This document shows, piece after piece, positions 1 through 6,983 of a DNA stretch of 13,265 nucleotides. The stretch comes from an uncultured Erysipelotrichaceae bacterium (GTDB lineage Bacteria > Bacillota_I > Bacilli_A > Erysipelotrichales > Coprobacillaceae). Numbering within the stretch: position 1 is the first letter of the stretch; every line of letters begins with the position of its first letter. The stretch spans positions 1 to 13,265 of the forward strand of contig CALDMQ010000019.1 in assembly GCA_937917505.1 (NCBI GenBank), given 5' to 3'. A model generated the notes under the pieces. It saw only the letters and a program-made list of their open reading frames with translations, had not been told where the DNA came from and made no database searches. Made by a program: the position numbers and the translations under genes.

Positions 1-570
1 TTCTGGTTTAATATAATTATTTTCTACAGCTACACCAACTAAAGTATCATAGTTTGTTAAAGTATGGAAACTACAGTTTTTATTTTCAAAGTTTACAGTA
101 GCTTTCGCTAATTGATATGTAAAAATAGCAATCATCCCTAAAACTTCACACCCAGCTTCTCTTAAAGCATCTACGCATTCTAATGAAGATCCACCTGTAG
201 AAATTAAATCTTCTACTACTACAACTTTCATACCTGGTTTCACTAAACCTTCAATACGATTATTACGTCCATGAGATTTTGCTCCACCACGAACATATCC
301 CATAGGTAAATCTAAGATATCTGCTGCTAATGCTGCATGAGCAATACCTGCTGTTGCAGTCCCCATTAAACATTCTGCATCTGGATAGTATTCTTTCACT
401 AACTTTGCAAGTCCTTCTTCAATATCTTTTCTAACTTTTGGATATGATAATGTTAAACGATTATCACAATAAATAGGTGATTTAATTCCAGAAGCCCATG
501 TAAATGGTTCATTTGGTCTTAAAAAGACAGCTTGAATATCTAATAAATCTTTAGCAATTTGTTTTTCCAT
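1..570 (-). CDS. pyrE: Orotate phosphoribosyltransferase (3' end cut by window edge)
   Basis: Transfers the phosphoribosyl group of PRPP to orotate to give OMP, the fifth step of cytosolic de novo pyrimidine synthesis. Reading the minus strand from ATG at 570 gives 190 uninterrupted codons to the window edge, against about 205-215 for the family, so only the last few residues are missing. The PRPP-binding signature VVVVEDLISTGGS lies at about residues 116-128. The conserved RGGAKSHGRNNRIEG segment near residue 94 supplies the Lys/His/Gly-rich catalytic loop, and the N-terminus has the family's FTWASGIKSPIYCDNR block. A GAGAGGAAT ribosome binding site precedes the ATG. The gene starts 18 bases after the pyrF stop, so the two are almost certainly co-transcribed, and the pathway order (PyrF uses the PyrE product) supports both calls. 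Truncation is only by the window boundary. Confidence 0.96.
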   Translation of the reverse strand, partial: MEKQIAKDLLDIQAVFLRPNEPFTWASGIKSPIYCDNRLTLSYPKVRKDIEEGLAKLVKEYYPDAECLMGTATAGIAHAALAADILDLPMGYVRGGAKSHGRNNRIEGLVKPGMKVVVVEDLISTGGSSLECVDALREAGCEVLGMIAIFTYQLAKATVNFENKNCSFHTLTNYDTLVGVAVENNYIKPE

Positions 571-588
571 AATTATAATTCCTCTCTT

Positions 589-1296
589 TTATCCTTGAAA
601 TTGTCTATAAACTTCTCTATAAGTTTCAACTGGATTTTCTGCTCTTGTAATTGTTCTACCTACTACAATATAACTAGAAGTTAATTCTCTAGCCATAGCA
701 GGAGTTGTCACACGTTTTTGATCATTTACACTATCACTTGCTAAACGAATACCAGGTGTTACAGTTAAGAAATCTTCTCCTAGGTTTTCATGAATTACCT
801 TTGATTCTAATGGTGAACATACAACACCATCTAATCCCGCTTCTTTTGTATTTTTAGCCCATTGTAAAACGACATCTTCTAATGGTTCATGGATAAGAAG
901 TTCATTATCTAAAACTTCTTGATCTAATGATGTTAAACATGTAACTGCAATGCATAAAGGTCTTTTTTCACCAGTTTTCCCTTCTTCTAAGCCTTCTAAT
1001 GCTGCTTTCATCATTGCAATACTTCCTGATGCATGAACATTGACAATATCAACATCTAATTTTGCTAATTGTTTCATAGCACTCTTTACAGTATTAGGAA
1101 TATCATGTAACTTTAAATCTAAGAAAATTTTATGTCCTCTTTTCTTAATTTCTTTAATCATATCAATTCCTTCACCATAGAATAATTCCATTCCAACTTT
1201 TAAATAAAGTTTTTCATCTTCAAACTTGTCCAAAAACTCTAAAACCTGTGCTTTTGTTTGAAAATCTAAAGCAATACAAATACGACTCTCGTTCAT
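589..1296 (-). CDS. pyrF: Orotidine 5'-phosphate decarboxylase
   Basis: Decarboxylates OMP to UMP, the final step of de novo pyrimidine synthesis, as a cytosolic TIM-barrel dimer. The catalytic signature DLKLHDIPNTV is at about residues 60-70 and contains the Asp-x-Lys-x-x-Asp charge network. An ALDF segment near the N-terminus and the late PGIR and VVGR phosphate-binding loops are also present. The reading frame opens at an ATG at 1302, but the GGAGG at 1303-1307 abuts that codon with no spacing. The next in-frame ATG (1296) sits six bases from GGAGG, so I use it, giving 235 residues, the usual length for this family. It is the first gene of a pyrF-pyrE unit with an 18-base gap to pyrE. No PyrR-type attenuator fits in the very short leader. 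Confidence 0.95.
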   Translation of the reverse strand: MNESRICIALDFQTKAQVLEFLDKFEDEKLYLKVGMELFYGEGIDMIKEIKKRGHKIFLDLKLHDIPNTVKSAMKQLAKLDVDIVNVHASGSIAMMKAALEGLEEGKTGEKRPLCIAVTCLTSLDQEVLDNELLIHEPLEDVVLQWAKNTKEAGLDGVVCSPLESKVIHENLGEDFLTVTPGIRLASDSVNDQKRVTTPAMARELTSSYIVVGRTITRAENPVETYREVYRQFQG

Positions 1297-1323
1297 ATAC
1301 ATCCTCCATACATATTTTTATAT

Positions 1324-1351
1324 ATTATATCATACTCCTTACTAACAAGAA
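1324..1351 (-). promoter_or_regulatory. Putative promoter of pyrF-pyrE
   Basis: On the minus strand there is a perfect TATAAT at 1324-1329, with a weak -35 candidate TTCTTG at 1346-1351 (16-base spacer). It lies about 28 bases upstream of the chosen pyrF start, leaving a very short leader. The -10 box is clear and the -35 is not. Confidence 0.5.
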
Positions 1352-1395
1352 AGGGATTACTTGAGAATTATCTTCATTATTTTATACGTCTACAA

Positions 1396-1424
1396 ACAAA
1401 AAAGAAAGTCACCTAAACTTTCTT
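1396..1424 (-). terminator. Rho-independent terminator ending the dlt-like operon
   Basis: Reading the minus strand, AAGAAAGT and ACTTTCTT form a perfect 8-bp stem (1402-1409 with 1417-1424) around a 7-base loop, followed at once by a run of Ts. The stem overlaps the stop codon of the last gene of the operon. It separates the dlt-like unit from pyrF. Confidence 0.85.
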
Positions 1425-1761
1425 ATTTGTTAACCTTTTCTTGAATTGTTTTTTTATATTTTTTCAAACACTCGTTCCAACTTTCATACTTTTTATCGTT
1501 TTTATGACTCATTAAAATATTTTGTTCTTTTAAATACTGTCCTAAATAACGTGTTGCTTTACGAGCACCTGTGAAATTCAAGTGATCTCCTTGATCACGT
1601 GTATCTTTTAACCAATCAATACCGATTTCTTTATTTTTTAAATTCATATCTACATAATCAATACCATGTTTATCAGCATATTCTTGAACACCCATATGTT
1701 TTTCATAATTCCAATTTTTTAGATTAGGAGCATTAATTAAAACAAATTTAATATTCATCAC
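1423..1761 (-). CDS. C-terminal fragment of a DltD-like SGNH protein (frameshifted gene)
   Basis: This 112-codon frame carries the C-terminal half of an SGNH/GDSL-hydrolase-like protein whose N-terminal half is encoded just upstream in another frame. The first residues (NIKFVLINAPNLKNWNYEKH) form a core beta strand and loop of that fold, which is not how an independent protein would begin. The TRDQGDHLNFTGARK segment at about residues 54-68 is the block that normally supplies the catalytic Asp and His. Its ATGATG overlaps the end of the upstream frame by 14 bases and has no ribosome binding site, so expression as a separate chain would need stop-restart translation. In dlt operons, DltD-type proteins act at the membrane with the MBOAT acyltransferase during transfer to the wall polymer. 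Probably one part of a broken gene; a sequencing error is possible. Confidence 0.7.
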   Translation of the reverse strand: MMNIKFVLINAPNLKNWNYEKHMGVQEYADKHGIDYVDMNLKNKEIGIDWLKDTRDQGDHLNFTGARKATRYLGQYLKEQNILMSHKNDKKYESWNECLKKYKKTIQEKVNK

Positions 1762-2371
1762 ATAATGTACGAATTTTATTTAAAAAATATAAGTTGTTTT
1801 TTTCTATTCTTTTAGTTTTTTTTCTATTTTTCATATAATCACGTATTTTTGAAGATTTTATCCCTTTAAAATATCGATAACCTTTTGTATCATGTTGCCA
1901 AGTATAATCAATCGGTTGATAAAAATCTTGTGGTTGAAGTTTTTTCCAACGATCATGGTATTTTAAAAGTGGTATCCATTGTTCAATTTGAAACTGAACA
2001 TATTGATTAATTGTTAATTTACGATAAATACAATTTGCCTCTAAAATTACAACTTTAGGCTTTTGTGTTTTCAGTGTCTTTACCAAAAAATCGTAAGATT
2101 GATAAAGTTGTTGCCCTGGCGTTCCACACACATAAGATGTATATCCGTGTTCATCCCATATTTGCATAGGAGAAAAAGAACTATAAGATTCACTATCTCC
2201 AATGATTAAAGTATCAATTGTATCCTTTTCTTCTGCCATTATTGCATATGCTGTGGATTCTAACATCCCACTTTTCCTATCATTATTTTTAGGAGAAAAA
2301 ACATATGAAGTAAACACTAATAAAGCAATCAATATTGCAACAAAAGTTATTCCTTTTAAAAATTTACGCAT
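1748..2371 (-). CDS. N-terminal fragment of a DltD-like SGNH protein (frameshifted gene)
   Basis: The frame begins with a short basic stretch and one hydrophobic segment (about residues 7-26), a membrane anchor or uncleaved signal. A predicted extracellular SGNH/GDSL-like domain follows. The nucleophile block LIIGDSESYSS places Ser at residue 60, and CGTPGQQLYQSY at about 82-93 resembles the following Gly block. The frame stops after FLNKIRTLCDEY, exactly where the next strand of the fold should continue, and that continuation (NIKFVLINAP) lies in the overlapping downstream frame. Joined, the two pieces give about 320 residues, a normal size for these proteins. Start: ATG follows AGGAGGGAAAGGT, and this ribosome binding site overlaps the MBOAT stop codon. 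The role is inferred from position: last gene of a dlt-like operon, next to the MBOAT protein, as dltD is. The Ser half and the Asp/His half are separated, so the protein is likely inactive unless both chains assemble. Confidence 0.75.
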   Translation of the reverse strand: MRKFLKGITFVAILIALLVFTSYVFSPKNNDRKSGMLESTAYAIMAEEKDTIDTLIIGDSESYSSFSPMQIWDEHGYTSYVCGTPGQQLYQSYDFLVKTLKTQKPKVVILEANCIYRKLTINQYVQFQIEQWIPLLKYHDRWKKLQPQDFYQPIDYTWQHDTKGYRYFKGIKSSKIRDYMKNRKKTKRIEKNNLYFLNKIRTLCDEY

Positions 2372-2382
2372 ACCTTTCCCTC

Positions 2383-3966
2383 CTAAAATCCTGCATATAT
2401 AGGATCAACTGGAATATATCCTACACCATACGCCCCAAAGATAATTAAATAGAAAATAAGTCCATACCAAATAGCCCATCTTATAACAATTGGTTTACTT
2501 TCAATAGATAAACAAATAGAAATATGGCGTTCTCTACACAAACTTACAATAAAGACAATAACACATGTCATAATTACAATCATAAAATCACGACTATCTA
2601 CTCCCAATTTCAAGAATGATAAGTTTTCAAAAGAAACCCATGTAAAATCTGTGATCATCTTTATAAACATATCAAGTCCTGCTTTTAGACCATGGGCTCT
2701 AAAAAACAATTCACCCACACAAACAAAGAGTACTGTCTTCAAAATTCTAATTCCTTTTACCCAAAACCAATCTTTAGAAATATGGGTAACTTCATAAAAC
2801 TTTGAAACAAGTGGTGCAAATATATTTGCTAAGAAGATTAACATGAAATGATACATACCAAAGAAAATATAATTCCATGCATCTCCATGCCATACACCAT
2901 TACAAAACCATACACAAAACAATGCAATTGTTCCAGCCAATAAAGGTCCATAATAATGTCCTATTGCTTTTCTTCCCCACTTTGTGAGCTTCTTTAATGG
3001 AGAAGATAAAGACATTGGATAATAAATATAATCTTTGAACCATGTCCCAAGTGTTATATGCCATCTTGCCCAGAAATCTGATATTGATTTAGAGAAAAAT
3101 GGTTGTTTAAAGTTTTCAGGTAATGCAACGCCAAAAATTTGTGAACTTCCCAAAACAACATCAATCGTTCCAGAGAATTCCATATATAATTGACAAGTAT
3201 AACAGATCATTGCTAGTGCCATCATACCGCCATCATATTGTTGATAATCTTTAAATACTGTACTAATGATTGGATTTAACCTATCCGCAATAACAATCTT
3301 TTTAATTAAACCATAAAGTATCCTTTGCATACCAAAACGCATATTCATAGACGTTAAGTCTTTTCCTTCAAAAAGCGCCATTGCAGTTTGATCATAACGA
3401 CAAATAGGTCCTTCCATCAATTGTGGAAAATAACTCATATAAAGAGCTAATCTACCTAAATGATGATCTGCTTGAATCTTTTCACGATATACATCCACAA
3501 GATAAGAAACACCTTGTAAACTGTAAAAAGAAATACCAATTGGTACCATAAAACGATAAACTGGTATAGAAGTATTGAATACTTCTAACAAAACATTGAT
3601 ATTCGTTCCAATGAAATCAGAATATTTTAAAACAACTAATAATCCAATTAATCCTACAACACCTAATCCAACATAACGACGTTGTACAGATTGATATTTT
3701 TTCTTAATTGCTTTCCTTTCACTTCTTTCGTATTGTTTCACTTCACTTTTACATTTAACATGCACTTTTTCAATCAATCTAGCAAGAACATATATCCAAA
3801 GTGTCGCTATCAATAAATAAACAAGTAAGAAACGACTCAGTGAAATAAAAAACAAATAACTTGCAATCAAAAGGATGATCCAACGTTTCTTTTGCGGTGT
3901 AAAGTGATAAAGTAACACCACAAGAGGTAAGAATAATAAAAAATATGTAGGTTCACAATACTGCAT
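2383..3966 (-). CDS. MBOAT-family membrane O-acyltransferase (DltB/AlgI-like)
   Basis: A polytopic membrane protein of 527 residues that should move an acyl group from a carrier protein inside the cell to a polymer or lipid outside. MBOAT hallmarks are visible: PIGISFYSLQGVSYLVDVY (about 142-160), YFPQLMEGPICRYDQ (about 179-193), SDFWARWHITLGTWFKDYIYYP (about 296-317), and CNGVWHG with the presumed catalytic His360. It is longer than typical DltB (about 400) and ends in extra helices finishing with a Tyr-Ala-Gly-Phe tail, more like AlgI/PatA-type acyltransferases. ATG lies one base after the carrier-protein stop, and its GGAGG is inside the last codons of that gene, so translation is coupled. 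Residues about 67-99 form a highly basic cytoplasmic loop. The family is certain, while acyl donor and acceptor are inferred from the neighbouring carrier protein and ligase. Confidence 0.93.
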   Translation of the reverse strand: MQYCEPTYFLLFLPLVVLLYHFTPQKKRWIILLIASYLFFISLSRFLLVYLLIATLWIYVLARLIEKVHVKCKSEVKQYERSERKAIKKKYQSVQRRYVGLGVVGLIGLLVVLKYSDFIGTNINVLLEVFNTSIPVYRFMVPIGISFYSLQGVSYLVDVYREKIQADHHLGRLALYMSYFPQLMEGPICRYDQTAMALFEGKDLTSMNMRFGMQRILYGLIKKIVIADRLNPIISTVFKDYQQYDGGMMALAMICYTCQLYMEFSGTIDVVLGSSQIFGVALPENFKQPFFSKSISDFWARWHITLGTWFKDYIYYPMSLSSPLKKLTKWGRKAIGHYYGPLLAGTIALFCVWFCNGVWHGDAWNYIFFGMYHFMLIFLANIFAPLVSKFYEVTHISKDWFWVKGIRILKTVLFVCVGELFFRAHGLKAGLDMFIKMITDFTWVSFENLSFLKLGVDSRDFMIVIMTCVIVFIVSLCRERHISICLSIESKPIVIRWAIWYGLIFYLIIFGAYGVGYIPVDPIYAGF

Positions 3967-3967
3967 C

Positions 3968-4198
3968 TTATTCTTCCTCCTGTAATCTTTGAATTAATGC
4001 CCAAAGACTTTGTACAGAATTAAAATTTTGAGGAATGATTTCTACAGTAGGAATTGCAACATCAAACTCATCTTCGATTTCTGAAATTAAAGATAAAATC
4101 ATTAAAGAATCTAAATGATGTGCATCTACTAAATCAACACATGTTTCATAATCAACCTCTGGTTGAATATCTTCTAAAATTTCAATAAGTGTATCCAT
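3968..4198 (-). CDS. Acyl/aminoacyl carrier protein (DltC-like)
   Basis: A small acidic carrier protein that should hold an activated aminoacyl or acyl group on a phosphopantetheine arm. The 76-residue product has the expected four-helix pattern and the attachment motif HHLDSLMIL, with the modified Ser at residue 31 at the start of helix II. An in-frame ATG at 4216 would add six residues, but a GGAGG at 4206-4210 sits seven bases from the ATG at 4198, so I use that start; 76 residues is also typical for DltC. Upstream lies the decarboxylase, whose last Arg codons form this ribosome binding site, and downstream is the MBOAT gene, one base away. The loading enzyme is presumably the AMP-forming ligase at the head of the operon. 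Which group is carried cannot be read from this protein alone. Confidence 0.9.
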   Translation of the reverse strand: MDTLIEILEDIQPEVDYETCVDLVDAHHLDSLMILSLISEIEDEFDVAIPTVEIIPQNFNSVQSLWALIQRLQEEE

Positions 4199-4199
4199 A

Positions 4200-5378
4200 T
4201 TATCGCCTCCTTTCAATACTATTCATTGGATATGTAGGAAGATGATCTCTAACCATTGTAAGATTTTCATCTTTGTAAAAATATACTGCAGGTAAATCAC
4301 GACTTAAGAACAATGAAATACCTTCCGTCATTGAATAAGCTCCAGTGTTCTCAAAAACAAAAACATCGCCTTTCTTCAAATCTGTTACTGGTAATTGTTT
4401 GACAATCAAATCATTGATTGTACATAATGCCCCACACAAATTCCACATTTCAGGATTGTTATTATCGCGTTTTGGATAAAGTTTATGAATTGGATGTTTC
4501 ATAGCCATCATTTGTCCATAATAAGCCATATGATGCATACCACCATCTAATAAAGCATAATTTCCATTATGATTGACTTTCATATCTACAACACTAGTCA
4601 TATAACTTCCACAACTTGCTACAATGCTTCTTCCTAACTCCAAAATCACTTTCCCTTGATAACGCATTTCATTTAAACAATCTGAAAATCCTTGTAAATA
4701 AGTTTCTTCATCAAAAACTTTCCCATCTTCAAAATAAGAAACTGGAAAACCACCACCGAATTCTAATTCTTCAACTTGATAGTTTTCTACTTCTTCAAGA
4801 TAACTCATTAATTCATCTAATTTTTGACATTCTTTATGTAATTTTTTTATATTTGTTTTTTGTGTTCCTGAGAAATATTGGATACCAACAATATGAAAAT
4901 GAGAATATTGATTTCTATTGTGAATGATTTGTACGACTTCTTCTTGGCACATTCCAAACTGATTTCCACTTGTTAATCTTAATAAAACTTTAATATTCTT
5001 TTGATATTTCTCACATAATTCGTAAAGTAATTCTAATTGTGTCAAAGATTCAATTGTAAAAGTATGAACACCTTTTAAAAGCATATGTTCAATTTCTTCA
5101 GGTGATTTATAAACACCTGAAATAACAAGTTGATCCACATGAATCTCATTGTCTTCACAAATATAATATTCACCTGGTGAACAAACTTCTAACTTCGCAA
5201 CCTTATCTTCTAATACCTTGACTAAAAAGGGATTAGCTTTCATAGCATAACAAAGTTCAACTCTATTGGGAAGATGATCTTTTAAATATTGAACCCTTTG
5301 ATATAACACATCTATATCAAACACATAAAGTGGTGTTTGAGCTGTTTTTAAAATATGACCAATTTGTTTATGATGCAT
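4200..5378 (-). CDS. Fold-type III PLP-dependent decarboxylase, LysA/BtrK-like
   Basis: A PLP enzyme with an alanine-racemase-like barrel followed by the beta domain of diaminopimelate/ornithine decarboxylases. CYAMKANP carries the PLP lysine (Lys47). EFGGGFPVSYF (about 206-216) binds the cofactor phosphate, ELGRSIVA (about 247-254) is the Glu-x-Gly-Arg block, CGALCTINDLI holds the catalytic Cys (319), and ENTGAYS holds the late Tyr (348). Two sites differ from true diaminopimelate decarboxylases as I remember them. The GxHxHxGSQ block reads GIQYFSGTQ, so the PLP-stacking His is replaced, and the CESGD-type motif reads CTIND. The latter is closer to the CTPLD form of BtrK and exosortase-associated decarboxylases, which work with carrier proteins. 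The gene overlaps the ligase by 11 bases and lies directly before the carrier protein. Substrate unknown; an acidic amino acid, free or carrier-bound, is my inference. Confidence 0.85.
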   Translation of the reverse strand: MHHKQIGHILKTAQTPLYVFDIDVLYQRVQYLKDHLPNRVELCYAMKANPFLVKVLEDKVAKLEVCSPGEYYICEDNEIHVDQLVISGVYKSPEEIEHMLLKGVHTFTIESLTQLELLYELCEKYQKNIKVLLRLTSGNQFGMCQEEVVQIIHNRNQYSHFHIVGIQYFSGTQKTNIKKLHKECQKLDELMSYLEEVENYQVEELEFGGGFPVSYFEDGKVFDEETYLQGFSDCLNEMRYQGKVILELGRSIVASCGSYMTSVVDMKVNHNGNYALLDGGMHHMAYYGQMMAMKHPIHKLYPKRDNNNPEMWNLCGALCTINDLIVKQLPVTDLKKGDVFVFENTGAYSMTEGISLFLSRDLPAVYFYKDENLTMVRDHLPTYPMNSIERRR

Positions 5379-6879
5379 GTCTACGTGCTCCTTTTTTCAT
5401 TAATTCTTTTCTATCTACTTTTCCATTTTTTGTTAATGGGAAATCATCAACTGGTATGATACGACTTGGTATCATGTATGCTGGTAAGTTTTCTTTCATA
5501 AGTGTAAAGAGTTCTTTCTTTTGTAAAGATCCTACATAAAAGACAAACAATTGGCTCTTTTGTTCTTCAAATAAACAAATTCCTCTTTCTACACCTTCAA
5601 ATTCACCCACTGCTTTTTCGATTTCTTCAAGTTCTATACGATGTCCTCTATATTTAATTTGAAAATCTTTACGTCCAGAAAAATACATATCTCCCTCTTG
5701 ATAGAAACCCAAATCTCCTGTTCGATAAATCATTTCTAAATAATGAGGATTGAGTGGATTTTGAACAAAATGAGATTGTGTTTGTTCAGTGTTTCCATAA
5801 TATCCTAAAGCAAGAGCAGTACCACTGACACAAATTTCTCCAACTTGATTATCATTTTTTACTTCTTTATTGTTTTCATCTAATAAGAAAACTTTTTCAT
5901 TAGGAAATGGAATTCCAACAGGAATACGTCCTTGATAATCTCTATTTTTATCTATCACATGATATAAACAGTTACATGTAATTTCAGTAGGTCCATACAA
6001 ATTAACAAATGTCACATCTGGATAATGATTCATCCAATAATCAAGATGTTTCATAGGCATGACTTCTCCACTAAATAAAACTTTTTTAAGAGTCATTGGA
6101 ACTTTGTAATCTAAACCATGAAATGTTGAAATTAAACAAAGTGCTGATACTGCCCATGTCATTGTCGTGATGTTATGGTCACATAAGAAATCAATAAGTT
6201 CGGTCGGTAAAGAGAATAATTTCTTAGGAACAATAACCAGTGAAGCTCCAGTAGACATTGCCGAATAGATATCTTTAACTGATACATCAAAATCAAATGG
6301 TGCTTGATTAGCAATCACATCATCAGATGTAAAATCAAAAATCTCTACAAAACAATCAATAAAATCAATAACCGAACGATGACTCACAACAACACCTTTA
6401 GGAACCCCTGTAGATCCTGAAGTAAATTGAACATATAAAGGATCAATATCTAAATGTTGTTTTCGAATTGTATTTAAAACATCTTCATCAATATCCCCTT
6501 GTTTTAAATCTTCAATCAAAAGGATTGTTTTTCCTTCAAAATATTCTACTGCTTGAGCATAGTGTTCTTGATTAGTTAAAACATAATCAGACTCTAAAAT
6601 AGATAAAATTTGTTGTAAACGATTTGCTGGTAATTCCGGATTTAACAACACATAAAAACACCCTGCATACACACTTCCAAAAAAAGCACTTAAACAATCC
6701 ACACTCTTTTGACAAAATAACGGAACTGCTTGTCGACATGGTATCATTTTTGCAAGTTGACTTCCTATACGTTGACTTTGTATATAAAGTTCTTGATATG
6801 AACAAGACTGACTTTCATCTATGATTTTTTGTGATGAAGTCAGTGCAGATTTTTCTAAATATTCTAATACATTTTTCAT
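5368..6879 (-). CDS. DltA-like AMP-forming aminoacyl-carrier protein ligase
   Basis: Activates a carboxylic acid with ATP and loads it on the phosphopantetheine of a carrier protein, presumably the operon's own. From the start used here it has 503 residues, the length of Bacillus DltA. Adenylation-domain motifs in order: FTSGSTGVPKG (152-162), APFDFDVSVKD (193-203), LYGPTE (294-299), YRTGDLG (385-391), GRKDFQIKYRGHRIELEEIE (402-421) and TKNGKVDRKEL with catalytic Lys487. The frame opens at 6921, but the ATG at 6879 has GGAGG eight bases upstream, and the operon's -10 box lies inside the longer version, so 6879 is preferred. Binding-pocket residues differ from D-alanine ligases: Lys202 where DltA has Met, Ser270 where DltA has the selectivity Cys of FCGE, and Leu294/Cys302/Asn303 in place of Thr/Val/Ala. 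The family is clear, but specificity for D-alanine is doubtful. Confidence 0.88.
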   Translation of the reverse strand: MKNVLEYLEKSALTSSQKIIDESQSCSYQELYIQSQRIGSQLAKMIPCRQAVPLFCQKSVDCLSAFFGSVYAGCFYVLLNPELPANRLQQILSILESDYVLTNQEHYAQAVEYFEGKTILLIEDLKQGDIDEDVLNTIRKQHLDIDPLYVQFTSGSTGVPKGVVVSHRSVIDFIDCFVEIFDFTSDDVIANQAPFDFDVSVKDIYSAMSTGASLVIVPKKLFSLPTELIDFLCDHNITTMTWAVSALCLISTFHGLDYKVPMTLKKVLFSGEVMPMKHLDYWMNHYPDVTFVNLYGPTEITCNCLYHVIDKNRDYQGRIPVGIPFPNEKVFLLDENNKEVKNDNQVGEICVSGTALALGYYGNTEQTQSHFVQNPLNPHYLEMIYRTGDLGFYQEGDMYFSGRKDFQIKYRGHRIELEEIEKAVGEFEGVERGICLFEEQKSQLFVFYVGSLQKKELFTLMKENLPAYMIPSRIIPVDDFPLTKNGKVDRKELMKKGARRHAS

Positions 6880-6909
6880 GAAATCCCCCTCCACTCTCAT
6901 TTTTTGATA

Positions 6910-6915
6910 ATTATA
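6910..6915 (-). promoter_or_regulatory. Putative -10 box of the dlt-like operon
   Basis: A perfect TATAAT on the minus strand (6910-6915), 30 bases upstream of the chosen ligase start. No convincing -35 lies 16-18 bases further upstream; the next best TTTACA elements are at 6927-6932 (too close) and 6945-6950 (too far). No room or signal for a dltX-like leader gene is seen here. Confidence 0.4.
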
Positions 6916-6950
6916 ATTCATTAATGTGTAAAAACGGTGTATTTTGTAAA

Positions 6951-6983
6951 AATATTAGAAAACGCATTCTAATGAATACGTTT
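6951..6983 (-). terminator. Terminator after the EIIB-ROK gene
   Basis: A 10-bp stem with a single G-T wobble (6960-6969 paired with 6974-6983) closes a four-base loop, followed on the minus strand by TCTAATATTTTT. The arm nearest the gene includes the last two bases of its stop codon. It isolates the gene from the dlt-like operon downstream. Confidence 0.65.

Noticed and set aside
1297..1400. Possible PyrR-type attenuator or riboswitch before pyrF
   Set aside because: The leader after the only good -10 box is too short for alternative hairpins, and no conserved PyrR-binding loop is visible.
2202..2402. Open frame on the plus strand opposite the SGNH gene
   Set aside because: Lies wholly antisense to the end of the MBOAT gene and the start of the SGNH gene, has no ribosome binding site and no recognisable protein features.
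4616..4927. Open frame of 103 codons on the plus strand inside the decarboxylase
   Set aside because: Antisense to a gene with intact catalytic motifs; its Leu/Phe-rich, low-complexity product is a codon-complement artefact.
4200..5378. Straight assignment of the decarboxylase as lysA
   Set aside because: The diaminopimelate-specific CESGD-type motif and PLP-stacking His are changed, and the neighbours are a carrier-protein system, not lysine synthesis genes.
5330..5539. Plus-strand open frame across the ligase/decarboxylase junction
   Set aside because: Antisense to both genes, with no start signal.
6587..6824. Short open frames on both strands inside the ligase gene
   Set aside because: Shadow frames of the N-terminal adenylation domain, which is well supported.
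6955..6970. cre-like pattern TAGAATGCGTTTTC downstream of the EIIB-ROK gene
   Set aside because: Two or more mismatches to the consensus, and the bases are fully explained as one arm of the terminator hairpin.
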